A stretch of DNA of 16,673 nucleotides from CAJXCL01 sp036011265 (GTDB lineage: Bacteria > Nitrospinota > Nitrospinia > CAJXCL01): the NCBI GenBank assembly GCA_036011265.1, contig DASCNB010000068.1, positions 1 through 16,673 of the forward strand, written 5' to 3'. A program made the translations under genes and the position numbers. This document shows positions 15,070 to 16,673 of the stretch, in pieces (the first letter of the stretch is position 1; each line of letters starts with the position of its first letter). Under the pieces are notes generated by a model. That model was not told the origin of the DNA, made no database searches, and saw nothing but the letters and a program-made list of their open reading frames with translations.

Positions 15070-16332
15070 CTATCTCTTTAATTTTAAAAATTGTTTTTTT
15101 CCTTCCTTTGCCCACCACGTGTCTATTTCCAGGGCATAGTAAAGAGTTTGCATCATGCTGCTGTTGTGGGCAAAAATGTGATAGGGCAGTCCCATAGAAT
15201 TTAATGTATCGCGGGCGTAAGCCATTCCTTTAATTAGATTAGGTCCCCCACGGCCAATCACAACATAACAGGGATGCAGCCCATGCTCTGCTGTGTGATC
15301 TTTCAATGCGTCAAAAATCGCCTTAAATGTTACAAAAATGTCAGTATTATTAGCTTTTCCACCTATAATCAAGAGGACATTGGTTTGTTTCAGCCAGTAC
15401 TTATAAGCTATTTTTGCAATGCTATACATCTTTTCATAAGGAGGGTTACCACCGAAATCACTGGATATAATGGTTCTATCAGCAAGAATTTCAGTCGCGG
15501 CGCTGTTTGCGCCACCGCCAAACATAAACGGTGTAATGGTTCCTTTTGTGTTAATTTCTACCACATCACTTTGCCCCTGGTACGTTCTTAATGTATTAAT
15601 TTCTGATTCGAAATCAGTAATCTCTGTGTCAAAAATTTCCTGAGGAAAGCCAAGTCGTCTAAAAGCGGGATTGTCTTGATCAAATGCAGCTTTAATATCA
15701 CAGGCAAAAGGGACAGGTCTCTTGCCTCCCTTACTCATCCTGATAGGATTTAACTCTAAAGTTGTTAGCCCATAATTATTATAAAGTTCCCATAGTTTCG
15801 GAAGTTGCTGAACCAGGGGGCTGATGCAATTTTTTGGACATCCCAACTCAACTAAAGCGTCATTGATATGAAATGCCTTTATTCCGGTAATCGGGTCGAA
15901 ATCAACCGTTTTTTTCTTATCTTCCGGTAATTCCTCAATATCCACACCACCGAATGGCGTTATCGTGAAGTTAGGCCTTCTATGGATTGTAGAAGCAGTT
16001 ATGCTGAAATAAACTTCTACATCTGATGGAATAAACTCTTCAAAGGTTACACCATTCGCGTGAACAACCTGGTTGCCATTTCGATGCTTGGCAAAAAAAA
16101 GTTCTCTTTTGGCATCGAGAGCATTAGAAACATGATCTACTATCCTAACCAGGCCGGCTTTCCCTTTTTTTCCTATACCACCCATAAAACAGGGCTTTAT
16201 GACAATTTTCCCTCTTTTTGCGATAAGATTCTTAATTTCTTCAACTGATGCCTCTTCATCTAATACAGTAGTCACAGGGAACTCGACCATGTCTAATAAT
16301 TTTTTTCCAAATTTTAATCCTGTTAATTGCAT
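15070..16332 (-). CDS. aclB: ATP-citrate lyase ATP-grasp/citrate-binding subunit (420 aa)
   Basis: Resembles the N-terminal part of eukaryotic ATP-citrate lyase and bacterial AclB, a relative of succinyl-CoA synthetase beta. Residues ~1-240 form the ATP-grasp domain: KPCFMGGIGKKGKAGL at 46-61, the Mg-site ELNP at 193-196 and an acidic D212. Residues ~255-420 form the citrate-binding domain: GGGA at 272-275, LIIGGKANNTD at 321-331, and RGGPN at 361-365. These align with the Gly, Asn, Thr and Arg residues that contact citrate in the human enzyme (my alignment from memory, with a 1-residue deletion in the GG..AN loop). The subunit uses ATP to phosphorylate the His of the partner and forms citryl-phosphate then citryl-CoA. 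Length fits the family (~400 aa). It is the first gene of the operon with the 913-aa subunit. The ATG has only a weak GGGA upstream. Confidence 0.85.
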   Translation of the reverse strand: MQLTGLKFGKKLLDMVEFPVTTVLDEEASVEEIKNLIAKRGKIVIKPCFMGGIGKKGKAGLVRIVDHVSNALDAKRELFFAKHRNGNQVVHANGVTFEEFIPSDVEVYFSITASTIHRRPNFTITPFGGVDIEELPEDKKKTVDFDPITGIKAFHINDALVELGCPKNCISPLVQQLPKLWELYNNYGLTTLELNPIRMSKGGKRPVPFACDIKAAFDQDNPAFRRLGFPQEIFDTEITDFESEINTLRTYQGQSDVVEINTKGTITPFMFGGGANSAATEILADRTIISSDFGGNPPYEKMYSIAKIAYKYWLKQTNVLLIIGGKANNTDIFVTFKAIFDALKDHTAEHGLHPCYVVIGRGGPNLIKGMAYARDTLNSMGLPYHIFAHNSSMMQTLYYALEIDTWWAKEGKKQFLKLKR

Positions 16333-16500
16333 TAATTAATCCCAATAAATAATAGTGTGCTGAAACAGAACTTGATATAATAACAAAACAAAAAAAAAAA
16401 TACAAATATTTTTTGAAAAAAAATAATAAAATGAACTAATATTTAAGTTGCTTTTAAAATTTGAATATGTTATTTCTCACTATTTAGAAAGGGAGGTCCC
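16333..16500. promoter_or_regulatory. divergent, A-tract-rich intergenic region
   Basis: This 168-bp spacer between the divergent citrate lyase operon and IHF/HU gene must contain both promoters. It holds several A-runs of 7-11 bases, typical of curved promoter DNA. I could not pick a -10/-35 pair on either strand with confidence. Confidence 0.45.
16491..16497 (+). promoter_or_regulatory. strong Shine-Dalgarno of the IHF/HU gene
   Basis: GGGAGGT ends 3 nt before the ATG, with the GGAGG core 4 nt away. It fixes the start codon at 16501 and is the only strong ribosome binding site seen in the window. Confidence 0.8.
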
Positions 16501-16673
16501 ATGACAAAGCTTGACATTATTAATGAGGTATCAGAAAAGATTGGATTGCCGAGAAATGTGTCTGAGAAATCAATTGAATCTATTATTGCTCTTATCAAAG
16601 AGACCTTGGCAAAAGGAGAACCGGTTATTTTAAGAAAGTTTGGTTCTTTCCATGTAAAAGAAAAAAGAGAAAG
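16501..16673 (+). CDS. IHF/HU family DNA-binding protein, 3' end cut off
   Basis: The first 57 residues are visible before the window ends. They match the N-terminal helical dimerisation body of the HU/IHF family: an amphipathic start MTKLDIINEVSEKIGL, then SIIALIKETLAKGEPV and the conserved FGSF motif (residues ~48-51) that precedes the DNA-binding arm. The full protein should be about 90-105 aa. The L-R-K-FGSF-HVKEKRE context looks more like an IHF-type subunit than a canonical HU, which usually has GFGTF/GFGSF, but the arm that would decide this lies outside the window. It is a cytoplasmic nucleoid protein that bends DNA. It is divergent from the citrate lyase operon; no functional link is implied. 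Confidence 0.9.
   Translation, partial: MTKLDIINEVSEKIGLPRNVSEKSIESIIALIKETLAKGEPVILRKFGSFHVKEKRE

Noticed and set aside
15274..15591. 105-codon plus-strand open frame opposite the 420-aa citrate lyase subunit
   Set aside because: It lies wholly antisense to the conserved citrate-binding domain and has no recognisable motif; the conserved reading is on the minus strand.
15070..16332. Succinyl-CoA synthetase beta subunit (SucC) as the identity of the 420-aa protein
   Set aside because: The C-terminal GGGA, GGKANNT and RGGPN motifs match the citrate-binding domain of ATP-citrate lyase, and its operon partner carries a citrate-synthase-like domain absent from SucD.
1..16673. tRNA/rRNA genes, CRISPR arrays, insertion sequences and phage genes
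   Set aside because: I saw no cloverleaf with a conserved TTCGA-type arm in the spacers, no regularly spaced repeats, and no transposase, integrase or phage motif.

Overview
This is a low-GC (visibly AT-rich, roughly one third G+C by eye) bacterial chromosomal window. It has one partial gene at each end, seven apparently intact genes between them, and two decayed gene copies. The gene families point to a bacterium with a glycosylated envelope and citrate-cleaving metabolism: polyprenyl-phosphate-sugar-dependent GT-C membrane glycosyltransferases, a two-subunit ATP-citrate lyase, and an IHF/HU-type DNA-binding protein. Two-subunit ATP-citrate lyase is typical of bacteria running the reductive TCA cycle, but nothing here fixes the phylum, and I do not assign one. 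Most start codons lack a recognisable Shine-Dalgarno sequence; the IHF/HU gene is the clear exception.

Layout. Bases 1-965 (minus) hold a nearly complete NrnA-like DHH/DHHA1 phosphoesterase that runs off the left edge. A 243-bp divergent spacer with two inverted repeats and a likely promoter leads into a plus-strand 733-aa GT-C glycosyltransferase with a helical/TPR-like tail (1209-3410). This gene converges on a minus-strand run read in the order GT2 polyprenyl-phosphate glycosyltransferase (8205-7507), 536-aa GT-C enzyme (7374-5764), 692-aa GT-C enzyme with about seven TPRs (5762-3684). The likely logic is that the GT2 enzyme loads a sugar onto a polyprenyl phosphate on the cytoplasmic face, and the GT-C enzymes transfer it on the outer face to a lipid, glycan or protein. 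The acceptor and the sugar are not known.

Bases 8206-9150 carry a truncated, frameshifted copy of the 536/537-aa GT-C gene and non-coding DNA. A plus-strand cobalamin-binding-type radical SAM gene (9151-10527) follows, converging on a third GT-C gene (10564-12177, minus), a close paralogue of the 536-aa gene. Immediately upstream of that gene, on the plus strand, is a short relic of the 3' end of a 733-aa-type TPR glycosyltransferase. The region from 1.2 to 12.3 kb has therefore been shaped by repeated duplication and decay of envelope glycosyltransferase genes.

Bases 12313-16332 (minus) are a two-gene ATP-citrate lyase operon: a 420-aa ATP-grasp/citrate-binding subunit, then a 913-aa subunit joining a succinyl-CoA-synthetase-alpha-like half with its phospho-histidine to a citrate synthase/citryl-CoA lyase half. 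The large subunit is about 300 residues longer than a typical bacterial alpha subunit. It seems to contain an extra, degenerate citrate-synthase-like segment in the middle. Divergent from this operon is the start of an IHF/HU gene (16501 to the right edge). I saw no tRNA, rRNA, CRISPR array, insertion sequence or phage gene.
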